64,000 nt of DNA from Nostoc sp. UHCC 0870 (lineage in GTDB: Bacteria; Cyanobacteriota; Cyanobacteriia; Cyanobacteriales; Nostocaceae): the NCBI RefSeq assembly GCF_022063185.1, contig NZ_CP091913.1, positions 5,929,141 to 5,993,140 on the forward strand, written 5' to 3'. Positions within the stretch are counted from its first letter, which is position 1; each line of letters begins with the position of its first letter. The position numbers and the translations under genes were made by a program. Under the pieces are notes generated by a model, which had not been told where the DNA came from, did not search any database, and saw nothing but the letters and a program-made list of their open reading frames with translations. Below, piece after piece: positions 53,766 to 62,576 of this stretch.

Positions 53766-54084
53766 CTCTTATTGTAAAATTTTTGGTCGATACTCTTGAC
53801 AAAATCCTGATCTGAGCGAGTGAAACAGCCCTGCTTCCCTTGTAGGTCAGGAGTTGGGGGTTAGGTTTGAGAGAAAGTTGCACACGGCGTTAAGATAAGC
53901 AATTATTTCCCAAATTATTTAATATGACATAAACTAAACACAAAAATGCTACTAAGTAGTATTTAGGGAACTGGGTAGACCAGGATATATGAAAAAGGGT
54001 CTAGAGTCTAGGGACTAGAGGCGAGTAAAGTTTCCTCTGCCTCCTGACTTAAACAACAATTAGAGTAAGTTACAAGGAGTAGCA
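53766..54084. other. intergenic region, no gene seen
   Basis: AT-rich spacer with short repeats. The ribosome site AAGGAG (54074-54079) for the next gene lies at its end. Confidence 0.5.
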
Positions 54085-55566
54085 GTGTCAGAGTCAGGTG
54101 ACAAACTAAGAAATTTTTCGCAGCGACAACCTGTAACCCGTCGCCAGCGATCGCATAAAGTTCAAAAAGGCGAACCGAAAAAAGTTAAAATTCCTAATCA
54201 GCAGCGTGCAGCGACAGGTGCGGCAGTCGTCACACGCTTGGATAATAATATTTTGCCTCCCCCCATTGCTCCTGGGACGAGAAAGTCCAAACAAGGACTA
54301 ATGATGCCAACTGCCGTCAAACCCATGCCTACTGCAACTAGGCAGATGCCAACCCCGCCTAGAAATGTCAAGGTAAAAACAGTACGAGTGCAGAAACAGC
54401 CCTCACCAAAAATGGGTAGACGAGTATCAAAAAAAACGCGGTTAAAGCCAATGGCTAGAGCGATTTTGTACGCCATCCGCCTATTGATTGTAGGAGTTGG
54501 TATTGGTGCTATTGTCGGTACGGTATTATCAGTCTTAGACCCCGCCAACCACACCACTCCGACAAATCCAACGACATCTAACAATAGTGGACAAGTGCAA
54601 CCAAAACCAGGCACAACTAACTCATCTACTGGCTTATACCTCTCCCAAGAAATCCCGACTTTAAAAAATGCCGTCCAAGAGTTGGCAGCAGCTAATCCCA
54701 ATCTCACCCCTGGGGTGTTCCTAGTGGATTTAGACACCGGGGGATACGTAAATATTAATGCTGATAACAGCTTACCTGCGGCCAGCACAATTAAAGTGCC
54801 AGTTTTAATTGCCTTTTTCCAAGATGTAGACGCTGGTAAAATTCGCCTAGACGAAATGCTGACCATGCAGCAGGAGATGATGGTTGGTGGTTCGGGAAAT
54901 CTACAATCCAACCCAGCCGGAACGCAGTATGCTGCTTTAGAAGTGGCAACTAAAATGATCACCATCAGCGACAACACCGCCACCAATATGCTGATTACCC
55001 GCTTAGGAGGGATAGAAGCAGTTAATCAGCGTTTTCAGAGTTGGGGACTGACCAGCACAGCCATTCGCAACCCACTACCAGATTTACAAGGCACAAACAC
55101 CACCAGCCCCAAAGAATTGGGGAATTTGCTGGCTATGGTGAGTCAGGGCAAATTAGTTAGTATGCGATCGCGTGATCAAATACTTGATATAATGCGGCGC
55201 ACAGAACGAGACCATCTCCTACCTTCTGGGTTAGACCAAGGCGCACGCGCTTACCACAAAACAGGCGATATTGGCACTATGCTAGCAGATGCTGGTATAA
55301 TTGATACCCCTACTGGTAAGCGTTACATTGCAGCCGTCATGGTGCAACGCCCCCACAACGACCCCCGTGCAGAAAAACTCATTAGCTCAATTTCTCGTAC
55401 TGCTTACCAAGCCTTTAGCCAAAGTCCTCCCACACCTAGCAATACCACCAGTACCATACCCCCAACTGGTTATCAATCTCCCATTATCGCTGCACCTGCA
55501 CCCCAAACACCCATTAGTGGTTATCAACCGCCTGTAGTGAATCAACAATATTACCCACCCAGATAA
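54085..55566 (+). CDS. class A beta-lactamase-like serine hydrolase, membrane-anchored
   Basis: The protein has 493 residues and starts at GTG 54085, with AAGGAG five bases upstream. A basic, Pro-rich N-terminal region of about 125 residues (cytoplasmic) precedes a transmembrane helix, about 128-152. A Ser/Thr/Pro linker follows, then a class A-type domain, about 190-445: Ser234-T-I-Lys237, SDN at 295-297 and KTG at 392-394. The omega-loop Glu used for deacylation is not evident where expected (LPDLQGTNTTSPKELG). A Pro-rich tail ends the protein. Penicillin binding or cell-wall work may fit better than antibiotic hydrolysis. Confidence 0.85.
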   Translation: MSESGDKLRNFSQRQPVTRRQRSHKVQKGEPKKVKIPNQQRAATGAAVVTRLDNNILPPPIAPGTRKSKQGLMMPTAVKPMPTATRQMPTPPRNVKVKTVRVQKQPSPKMGRRVSKKTRLKPMARAILYAIRLLIVGVGIGAIVGTVLSVLDPANHTTPTNPTTSNNSGQVQPKPGTTNSSTGLYLSQEIPTLKNAVQELAAANPNLTPGVFLVDLDTGGYVNINADNSLPAASTIKVPVLIAFFQDVDAGKIRLDEMLTMQQEMMVGGSGNLQSNPAGTQYAALEVATKMITISDNTATNMLITRLGGIEAVNQRFQSWGLTSTAIRNPLPDLQGTNTTSPKELGNLLAMVSQGKLVSMRSRDQILDIMRRTERDHLLPSGLDQGARAYHKTGDIGTMLADAGIIDTPTGKRYIAAVMVQRPHNDPRAEKLISSISRTAYQAFSQSPPTPSNTTSTIPPTGYQSPIIAAPAPQTPISGYQPPVVNQQYYPPR

Positions 55567-55569
55567 GTC

Positions 55570-55618
55570 AAAGCAATTCGCAATTCGCAATTCGCAATTC
55601 GTAATTCGCAATTCGTAA
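55570..55618. repeat. short tandem repeat (AATTCGC)n
   Basis: About six copies of a heptamer follow the beta-lactamase-like gene. A GC-rich dispersed repeat lies directly after (about 55626-55670). Confidence 0.7.
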
Positions 55619-55776
55619 TGGACTAACGTCCCGCTCCGCTCTAAGCGCAGCTATGCCGCAGGCTTTACGCAATTGCAATCAGTGGAGGCTTGAACCCACA
55701 TAATTACCAATTACCAATTACCAATTTGGTCAATAGGTAAAGGGTAGGGGGTGGAAAACAATATCATCCGTTTTTT

Positions 55777-56388
55777 ATGTCTACAGAAGCTTTTGCAAAA
55801 ACTAGCTGGGAGTGGCAGTTATCTCAGTTCCAACAACAAATAGGAGAATGGTTAGAATACCAGTCTTACCGCTTTGAAAGAGTTCTACCAGAATTGTCTC
55901 CTGACTGGAAACTTAGTCCTTGGGTGACTAATTTATTGAGCTTTTTGTTTTGGTTGGTAATAGCTTTATTCTTGGCTATAGTAATTTGGCGTTTATGGCG
56001 AGAATTCAGCCCTTATATATATGCGTGGCTGGGTAATAATGGTAATTCTGTCCGTTCTCGGTCAAAAGTGCCTAGTGAAAATGTCTCTATGACAACTTTG
56101 TTAGAGCGATCGCAAAAATTGTATCGTCAAGGTAACTACCGTGAGGCGTGTCGTTGTCTTTATTTAGCCATTTTGCAACACCTGCACGATACAAAAATTC
56201 TCCTCCACCAACCCAGTCGCACTGATGCAGAATATCTGCAATTGCTCAGATCATCTAGTCAGACTTCCATTCAACCATACGAAACTTTGATGGCGACTCA
56301 CGAACAATTATGTTTTGGGAATGGGGAGATGTCACCAGAAAATTATGAGCAGTGTCGCCAAGCTTATCGGGAGATTACACAGCAATGA
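55777..56388 (+). CDS. DUF4129 domain membrane protein
   Basis: A 203-residue protein with one transmembrane helix at about 50-75 (LLSFLFWLVIALFLAIVIWRLW) and a C-terminal cytoplasmic DUF4129 domain (LLERSQKLYRQGNYREACRCLYLAILQHLHD). The N-terminal periplasmic part is about 45 residues and lacks a transglutaminase. DUF4129 proteins usually sit next to DUF4350 and MoxR genes. Here the stop overlaps the DUF4350 start (ATGA), so the two are translationally coupled. Biochemical role is unknown. Confidence 0.85.
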   Translation: MSTEAFAKTSWEWQLSQFQQQIGEWLEYQSYRFERVLPELSPDWKLSPWVTNLLSFLFWLVIALFLAIVIWRLWREFSPYIYAWLGNNGNSVRSRSKVPSENVSMTTLLERSQKLYRQGNYREACRCLYLAILQHLHDTKILLHQPSRTDAEYLQLLRSSSQTSIQPYETLMATHEQLCFGNGEMSPENYEQCRQAYREITQQ

Positions 56389-57467
56389 AATCTTCAAAAC
56401 GTAATGCTTGGCTAGGTGCGATCGCCATCGCCGTAATATTTATACTAAGCTTCATTTCTGCCCCCACCACGAAAATTTACATAGGTTCTAGCTATAGCCG
56501 CGCCGCCGATGGCTATGGTGCTTGGTACGCTTATATGCAGCAGCAAGGAACTACCATTCAACGTTGGCAAAAACCCCTAGAAAAGCTAGAAACTGAGAAA
56601 AAACCAGCTACCCTTCTCAGGGTCATGAGTTATCTGAGAGAGCCAGATTTGTTACCTGATGAGCAAGAATGGTTAGATAAAGGCAATGATTTAATAATTT
56701 TAGGTGTGCGATCGCGAGTTAGTCAATCTGATTTTCAGACGTTGCAAACATCAGCAGTGGGTGAAGTGAAGATTGCTACACGCAGACGTTATCAAAAAGC
56801 TAAACAGGACAAAATTTTGTTAGGCGATCGTTTTGGGGCTGTGGTTTGGCAAGATACACGCAAGCAAGGTAAAGTCATTTTTTCTACCACTCCCTATTTA
56901 GCCGCCAACGCCTATCAAGACGACTTGAATAATTTTAAATATCTAGCCAGTTTAATTACCCAAAACGGCAATCTATTATTTATAGATGAATACATTCACG
57001 GCTATAAAGATGCTGATGTCAAAGAAACAGAAGGTCAAGGAAACCTGATCAATTATTTGGCACAAACTCCTCTATTAGCTTTACTTGTACAAGCTGTTAT
57101 TTTATTGTTAGTGCTGATTTGGTCGCAAAATCGCCGTTTTGGTCAACCAAAAGCTTTAGAGACACCAGTTATAGATAATAGTGAAGCATACATCCAAGCT
57201 TTGGCAGGGGTATTACAAAAAGCTGAATCCAGCGACTTTGTTGTCGAAATGCTCGGTAAAGAAGAACAATTACAACTCCAAAAAGCGTTGGGGTTAGGAT
57301 CAGTGCCGCTAGAACACCAAACTTTGCTAGACTTTTGGGTGGAAAAAACAGGTAAAAATGCCGCAGAATTATATACTGTCTTAAAATTGCCAGCACGCAA
57401 ACGTCGTGTCAGTCAGCGAGATTTATTTAACTGGCTGGCAAAATGGCGAACATTGAGGGAGTTTTAA
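56385..57467 (+). CDS. DUF4350 domain membrane protein
   Basis: A protein of about 360 residues starting at ATG 56385, which overlaps the upstream TGA by 4 bp. An N-terminal helix (WLGAIAIAVIFILSFISAPT) is followed by the DUF4350 domain, about 30-215 (SYSRAADGYGAWYAYMQQQG, LLRVMSYLREPDLLPDEQEW, NLLFIDEYIHGY). A second membrane helix (LLALLVQAVILLLVLIWSQN) and a C-terminal cytoplasmic segment come after. The gene ends where a 13-copy heptamer array begins. It likely works with the DUF4129 protein and the MoxR ATPase at 59686. Confidence 0.85.
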   Translation: MKSSKRNAWLGAIAIAVIFILSFISAPTTKIYIGSSYSRAADGYGAWYAYMQQQGTTIQRWQKPLEKLETEKKPATLLRVMSYLREPDLLPDEQEWLDKGNDLIILGVRSRVSQSDFQTLQTSAVGEVKIATRRRYQKAKQDKILLGDRFGAVVWQDTRKQGKVIFSTTPYLAANAYQDDLNNFKYLASLITQNGNLLFIDEYIHGYKDADVKETEGQGNLINYLAQTPLLALLVQAVILLLVLIWSQNRRFGQPKALETPVIDNSEAYIQALAGVLQKAESSDFVVEMLGKEEQLQLQKALGLGSVPLEHQTLLDFWVEKTGKNAAELYTVLKLPARKRRVSQRDLFNWLAKWRTLREF

Positions 57468-57558
57468 ATGAGTAATGAGTAATGAGTAATGAGTAATGAG
57501 TAATGAGTAATGAGTAATGAGTAATGAGTAATGAGTAATGAGTAATGAGTAATGAGTA
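57468..57558. repeat. perfect 7-bp tandem repeat (ATGAGTA) x 13
   Basis: Thirteen uninterrupted copies start directly at the base after the DUF4350 stop codon. It is the longest perfect heptamer array in the window. Confidence 0.95.
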
Positions 57559-57677
57559 ATGTTCAATCGGACACTAATTGTCTTTAATTTTGAATTTTGT
57601 AGCTTGCTTCCCGATAGGGTATTTTGAATTTTGAATTGGAGCGTTCGCGTAGCGTCTCGTAGAGAAGCGATTTGACA

Positions 57678-58658
57678 CTACAACCAACGTTGTTGTTTAG
57701 CAAATACAATACTACCAACTACAATTAATACCATCACACTAATCACAGCAGGATAAGACCAAGGTTGCTCTAGTTCTGGCATATATTTAAAGTTCATCCC
57801 GTAAAAACCAGTAATGAAAGTAAGTGGTAAAAATATAGTCGAAAGGATCGTTAAACGATCAATTCGCTCACTGGTTTGACTAGCAATGTTATCGCGTTGA
57901 ATTTCCATTAATTCTGACATCCAAGCCCTCAAAGCTTGATATTCTTGCCAGAGATTATCAACTTGATAAACTAATTCTTGATTAAATAATGCTTTTACTG
58001 GCTGAGTAATCCACTGGAAATCTTCATAATTCATGCGAGCTAGAAGCGACTTGATATTTTGAAAATTCCGCCGACCAGAGCGAGTAGATTGCCTCATTGC
58101 AGCAATTTTATGGTAAGTTGTTTCATCAGCAGAAATCGCTAATACTTCGTCTTCTAAATCATCAAGTTGTCGAGAAATATATTCAAATACACTATGATAA
58201 TTGTTTAAAATATCTTTTAAGATTAAATATAAAATATAATCAACTCCCCAGTTTTGAACATCTATAGTTCGCTTTTGAATATTGTTGATTAGTATAGTTA
58301 AAACTTTAACTTCCGTTATTTCAAAAGTAATAATAAAATTTCTGCCTAACACAATACTACCACGCGCCACCTGAAATTCTTGATTTTTTACTTGATGCGT
58401 GAGGATTTCATAGCCATCAAATAAGCAATCTTCCATATCTTCATCAATTCCTGTAAGGGAACGGTTGAAAATCATGTCAATTCGAGATGGATCGAGTTGG
58501 AAGTGTTTAATAATTTTTGCAGTTCCAGTCCGATCACGAAATTGAATACAGCGCAGCCAGATATTATGAGAACCATCAATTTTTTTCAGCACCGTATCAA
58601 CATCTTTGCTAGCAAACAATTCTAGATGATTCTGAGAAAAAGTTAGGAGGGTGAGCAT
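57678..58658 (-). CDS. corA: CorA-family magnesium/cobalt channel
   Basis: A 326-residue CorA. The N-terminal cytoplasmic alpha/beta domain covers about 1-170. A long stalk helix follows, then two C-terminal transmembrane helices, about 265-285 and 298-318. The selectivity motif GMN is in TGFYGMNFKYMPELEQPW, and the basic tail KQQRWL is usual. It forms a pentameric Mg channel in the inner membrane. The closest subgroup (CorA versus ZntB-like) is not certain. It separates the DUF4350 and MoxR genes and is on the opposite strand. Confidence 0.92.
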   Translation of the reverse strand: MLTLLTFSQNHLELFASKDVDTVLKKIDGSHNIWLRCIQFRDRTGTAKIIKHFQLDPSRIDMIFNRSLTGIDEDMEDCLFDGYEILTHQVKNQEFQVARGSIVLGRNFIITFEITEVKVLTILINNIQKRTIDVQNWGVDYILYLILKDILNNYHSVFEYISRQLDDLEDEVLAISADETTYHKIAAMRQSTRSGRRNFQNIKSLLARMNYEDFQWITQPVKALFNQELVYQVDNLWQEYQALRAWMSELMEIQRDNIASQTSERIDRLTILSTIFLPLTFITGFYGMNFKYMPELEQPWSYPAVISVMVLIVVGSIVFAKQQRWL

Positions 58659-58868
58659 ATAGAGATCCTAATTCATTTTTGATAATTACCAATTGATAAT
58701 TGACAACAACTCATGCTTTCCATAAATATCACGAATTTGTTGATCGCGCATGATTTATGGGGTTAGCGATTGAGTTAATACTCCACACCTATGCAGGCGA
58801 ATCGCTTCTCCAAAAATCGCTATAATTTGGGTGAATACACTGGTGGAAAAGATTTGGGGCAACTAGTC

Positions 58869-59570
58869 ATGTTAAACTTCAACCTACCAAGGTACTTACC
58901 TTCCGCCGACGAACTACCTGACTCTGATGAAACACCAGTGGATAATGAACTGCAAGAACTCATCCCAGGACTGCTAAAAGCAATTTTGCTGCTACTGTGG
59001 TCTGAACGCATGGACTGGTTCTTTGGGGTAGATATGGGGATTTATTATCACCCTGATAAACCTCCCATTGTCCCAGATGGGTTTCTCAGCTTAGGAGTAG
59101 AACGATTTTATGATGAGGAACTGCGTCCCAGTTACGTGTTGTGGGATGAACAAGTTTTACCCATGTTGGTGTTAGAAGTCGTCTCCCAAAACTATCGCAA
59201 AGAATACAGCGATAAATTAGATGACTATGCAGCTTTAGGTGTACTTTATTATGTGATTTATTCTTCTCGTCGTCGCCGCAAACCTCATTTAGAAGTACAT
59301 AAATTAGTTAACGGTAAGTATGAGTTACAGCCGGGAAACCCCGTTTGGCTACCAGAAATTGGTTTAGGAATTGGTTGTGAAAGGGGAAATTATTGTGGAG
59401 TAACGCGGGAATGGATGTATTGGTACGATGAAGCAGGAAAGCGTTATTTCACACCAGAAGAACAGATTAAACAAGCACAACAACAGGCTAAACTTGCAGA
59501 ACAACGCGCTCAAGAGTTGGCGGAACAATTAAGAGCGTTGGGAATAAATCCAGATCATCTGGATAAATAA
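58869..59570 (+). CDS. Uma2 family PD-(D/E)XK nuclease-fold protein
   Basis: About 233 residues from ATG 58869. Uma2 proteins have a restriction-endonuclease fold and are heavily expanded in cyanobacteria; their role is unknown. The signature pieces are LPDSDETPVDNELQ near the start, the acidic VLEVVSQNYRKE and the DKLDDYAALGVLYYVIY core. A C-terminal coiled coil (QQQAKLAEQRAQELAEQLRA) ends the protein, as in many of its relatives. The in-frame ATG at 58791 would add 26 residues that do not look like the family. Confidence 0.85.
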   Translation: MLNFNLPRYLPSADELPDSDETPVDNELQELIPGLLKAILLLLWSERMDWFFGVDMGIYYHPDKPPIVPDGFLSLGVERFYDEELRPSYVLWDEQVLPMLVLEVVSQNYRKEYSDKLDDYAALGVLYYVIYSSRRRRKPHLEVHKLVNGKYELQPGNPVWLPEIGLGIGCERGNYCGVTREWMYWYDEAGKRYFTPEEQIKQAQQQAKLAEQRAQELAEQLRALGINPDHLDK

Positions 59571-59685
59571 GAGGTATTGGGGAAAAATTAAGTCAAAAGT
59601 CATAATTTATGCAAAGTTAGATTATATACTGACCTGACAGCAGTCATAATTGAACCCTCATATCCCCCTTTCTGCACTGAAATTT

Positions 59686-60636
59686 ATGAGCGAAACCCGT
59701 CCAGTCTTAATTAACCTTGGTGAAAAACTTAACCAAATTATCGTCGGACAATCCCGCCTAGTACACCAGCTACTCATAGCACTATTATCAGGCGGACACA
59801 TTATTTTAGAAGGTGTGCCAGGAACGGGTAAAACTCTCCTTGTAAAAGTGTTAGCGCAACTTATTCAAGCAGAGTTTAGCCGCGTGCAATTAACACCGGA
59901 TGTCTTACCGTCAGATATTACTGGGACAAATATTTTTGATTTAAATAGTCATAGTTTCACGTTGAAAAAGGGGCCTGTATTTACCGAGGTTTTATTAGCA
60001 GATGAAATTAATCGTACTCCCCCCAAGACACAAGCAGCTTTGTTAGAAGCAATGGAAGAGATGCAAGTCACGCTGGATGGTGAAAGCTTGCCATTGCCGG
60101 ATTTATTTTGGGTAATTGCTACACAAAACCCCCTAGAATTTGAGGGGACTTATCCTTTACCAGAAGCGCAACTAGATAGGTTTTTATTCAAGCTAGTGGT
60201 AGATTACCCTGACCAAACCGCCGAAAAGCAAATGTTATTAAATCGTCAGGCTGGTTTTGCTGGGCGACGCTTAGAAATTAATCGGTTGCAAGCAGTTACA
60301 ACAGTAGCGGAAATTTTACAAGCAAGACAAGCAGTTAAAAGCGTCAAGGTATCTGAGGCAATTATTGACTACTTGTTAGCATTGGTAAGAGCATCACGCC
60401 AGTCAGTTGATTTAGCTTTGGGTGCGTCACCCCGCGCGACTGGTGCTTGGTTACAGACTTCTCAAGCTACGGCGTGGTTAGCTGGACGAGATTTTGTCAC
60501 CCCAGATGATATCAAAGCAGTTGCATCGCCTCTGTTGCGTCATCGTCTGATTCTCAAGCCTGAAGCAATGCTGGATGGATTACAAATTGATGCGGTAATT
60601 GCATCGGTAATGAATCAAGTACCAGTACCCAGGTAG
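59686..60636 (+). CDS. MoxR family AAA ATPase
   Basis: About 316 residues from ATG 59686 (a TTG at 59650 is in frame, but conservation starts later). The AAA_3 domain has Walker A EGVPGTGKTLLVK, Walker B LLADEINRTPPKTQAALLEAMEE, sensor 1 VIATQNPLEFEGTYPLPEAQLDRF and the lid with LGASPRATGAW. MoxR proteins act as chaperones, typically beside DUF58 and DUF4129/DUF4350 genes. Here two genes of that set are at 55777-57467, and no DUF58 gene follows within the window. The gene is convergent with the ABC transporter gene. Confidence 0.9.
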   Translation: MSETRPVLINLGEKLNQIIVGQSRLVHQLLIALLSGGHIILEGVPGTGKTLLVKVLAQLIQAEFSRVQLTPDVLPSDITGTNIFDLNSHSFTLKKGPVFTEVLLADEINRTPPKTQAALLEAMEEMQVTLDGESLPLPDLFWVIATQNPLEFEGTYPLPEAQLDRFLFKLVVDYPDQTAEKQMLLNRQAGFAGRRLEINRLQAVTTVAEILQARQAVKSVKVSEAIIDYLLALVRASRQSVDLALGASPRATGAWLQTSQATAWLAGRDFVTPDDIKAVASPLLRHRLILKPEAMLDGLQIDAVIASVMNQVPVPR

Positions 60637-60691
60637 TAATCAATATCTATACTTAGCTAAATCTCAACTGGCTGAACTAACTATTATCCAG

Positions 60692-62470
60692 TCAACCTGT
60701 AGATACTTCTATTGTTGTCGCACCCAGTTGAAGAGCATAAAGATTGGCATAAACACCTTGCTGGTGAATCAGTTGTGCATGAGTACCCCATTCCACAATT
60801 TCCCCTTGCTGAATCACTAACACCTGATCAGCTTGGGTGACGGTGCTAAGGCGGTGAGCAATGACAAAGCTGGTACGACCTTGCAATAAACGGGCGATCG
60901 CATCTTGTACGAGTGCTTCTGTACGGGTATCTATACTACTGGTTGCTTCATCCAAAATCAAGATGCGGGGATTGATTAACACGGCACGCGCAATACTGAT
61001 CAGTTGTCTTTGTCCTTGGCTGAGAGGCGCACCCCGTTCACCCAACTTAGTTGTGTAACCCTGGGGTAGAGAGGTAATAAACTCATGCACATTGGCCATT
61101 TGTGCCGCCGCTTCAATCTCGGCTTGAGTAGCATAAGGCGCACCAAAGGCAATATTTTCCGCTACAGTCCCACTAAACAAAATATTATCTTGCAAAACAA
61201 TCCCAATCTGACGGCGTAGACTCTCTTGGGTGACACTACGCACATCAATACCATCGATTTTTACTGCACCATCGGACACATCATAAAAACGCAATATGAG
61301 GTTAATGATTGTCGTTTTACCTGAGCCAGTATGCCCTACCAATGCCACCATCTGTCCTGGATGAGCGTGTAAATTTACTCCTTTAAGAACTAGTTGTTCT
61401 GGGTTATAGCCAAACTTGACATTCTCAAATATCACCTCACCTTGAATGGGAGGCATTTTGGTAGCATCCGGTGCGTCTTGGAGTTGTGATGGTTCATCTA
61501 ACAGCAGAAAAATTCGCTCTAGTCCGGCAAAGGCAGACTGAGCTTGGGTATAAAACTGACTGAGGATTTGGATGGGGCGGAAAAATTGCTGCACATAAAG
61601 TAAAAAGGATGTCACCACACCCACTGTCGCCCCACCTGTGACAGCGAGATAGCCACCGTATGCTAATACACCTGCTGTAGCTAGAGTGTTCAGAAAGTCA
61701 ATCGACGGTAAAAAGGCCGAAGTAATTGCTACTGCTTCCACGTTGGCATCACGATTAGCAGCATTAAGCAGATCAAATTCTGCAATGTTAAGATGTACAC
61801 GATTGAATGCTTGTGCTTCCCGCACACTGCCGATATCTTCTTCCAACTTGGCAGAAAGTTTTCCAATTGTCTGTCGTGTAACGCGAAATTTAGTCCTTGC
61901 CCATCGAGCAAACAAGCTAGTAGTAAAAATCATCAGTGGTACAACTAAGTTGCTTAACAGGCCGAGTTTTAGGTTGATTGAGAGCATCGCAATCACAATG
62001 CCAACCAAACTAAAAGTATTGCCTAGCATTTGAGCAACGGTTTGTCCAAAAGCTTGATTGACAGTATTCACATCATTGAGCAACCGACTCATTAAATCGC
62101 CAGCTTCACTGCGGTCAAAAAAGCTGAGTGGTAGACTCTGGATTTTGAGGAAAATATCTTGTCTCAGTTGCGCCAGCAATCGTTGCATAATCCAGCCGAC
62201 GCGAATAATTTGACCCCGGATTGCCCAGATACCAAATCCATAGATTAAACCTAGTAGTCCTAATAGTCGCAGCAACCCCTGCAAATTTCCTTTTGCTATG
62301 AGGTTATCAACTGACCAACCTAGCAAGAATGGCCCAATCGCTTGGGTAGAAGCACCGATTAAGACTAATGTCAGTGCTACGGGAATTTCTTTACGAAAGG
62401 GGCGCAAGTATCCTAAGAAACGCCGGATGGTGGAAAGTTTTTGAGTTTCCTCTTGCTCAGATGCAATCAC
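60692..62470 (-). CDS. ABC exporter half-transporter, consensus ATP site partner
   Basis: A 592-residue type IV ABC exporter subunit: six membrane helices (about 30-320), then a nucleotide-binding domain. Walker A is GHTGSGKTT, the signature is LSQGQRQLISIAR, and Walker B is ILILDEATSSID with the catalytic Glu, followed by the H-loop AHRLST. It lies 82 bp downstream of a second half-transporter with an Asp in place of that Glu. This pattern matches heterodimeric exporters such as TM287/288, with this gene as the TM288-like partner. Substrate is probably a lipid or drug, not known. Confidence 0.9.
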   Translation of the reverse strand: MIASEQEETQKLSTIRRFLGYLRPFRKEIPVALTLVLIGASTQAIGPFLLGWSVDNLIAKGNLQGLLRLLGLLGLIYGFGIWAIRGQIIRVGWIMQRLLAQLRQDIFLKIQSLPLSFFDRSEAGDLMSRLLNDVNTVNQAFGQTVAQMLGNTFSLVGIVIAMLSINLKLGLLSNLVVPLMIFTTSLFARWARTKFRVTRQTIGKLSAKLEEDIGSVREAQAFNRVHLNIAEFDLLNAANRDANVEAVAITSAFLPSIDFLNTLATAGVLAYGGYLAVTGGATVGVVTSFLLYVQQFFRPIQILSQFYTQAQSAFAGLERIFLLLDEPSQLQDAPDATKMPPIQGEVIFENVKFGYNPEQLVLKGVNLHAHPGQMVALVGHTGSGKTTIINLILRFYDVSDGAVKIDGIDVRSVTQESLRRQIGIVLQDNILFSGTVAENIAFGAPYATQAEIEAAAQMANVHEFITSLPQGYTTKLGERGAPLSQGQRQLISIARAVLINPRILILDEATSSIDTRTEALVQDAIARLLQGRTSFVIAHRLSTVTQADQVLVIQQGEIVEWGTHAQLIHQQGVYANLYALQLGATTIEVSTG

Positions 62471-62499
62471 TAGAATTTACCCCTTAGTCATTAGTAGTT

Positions 62500-62576
62500 T
62501 TTCCCCCATACCCCCATACCCCTACACCCCTATCCCCTACACCCCTACACCCCTACACCCTCACACCCCTATCCCC
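62500..62576. repeat. short tandem repeat (CCCCTACA)n between the two ABC genes
   Basis: CCCCATAC and CCCCTACA units about 8 bp long are repeated some nine times. The array covers the gap between the two ABC genes and reaches the 3-prime end of the second one (stop near 62553). Confidence 0.7.

Noticed and set aside
54198..54986. 262-codon open frame on the - strand
   Set aside because: It lies wholly within the beta-lactamase-like gene, which has a good ribosome site and catalytic motifs; the reverse frame is a shadow.
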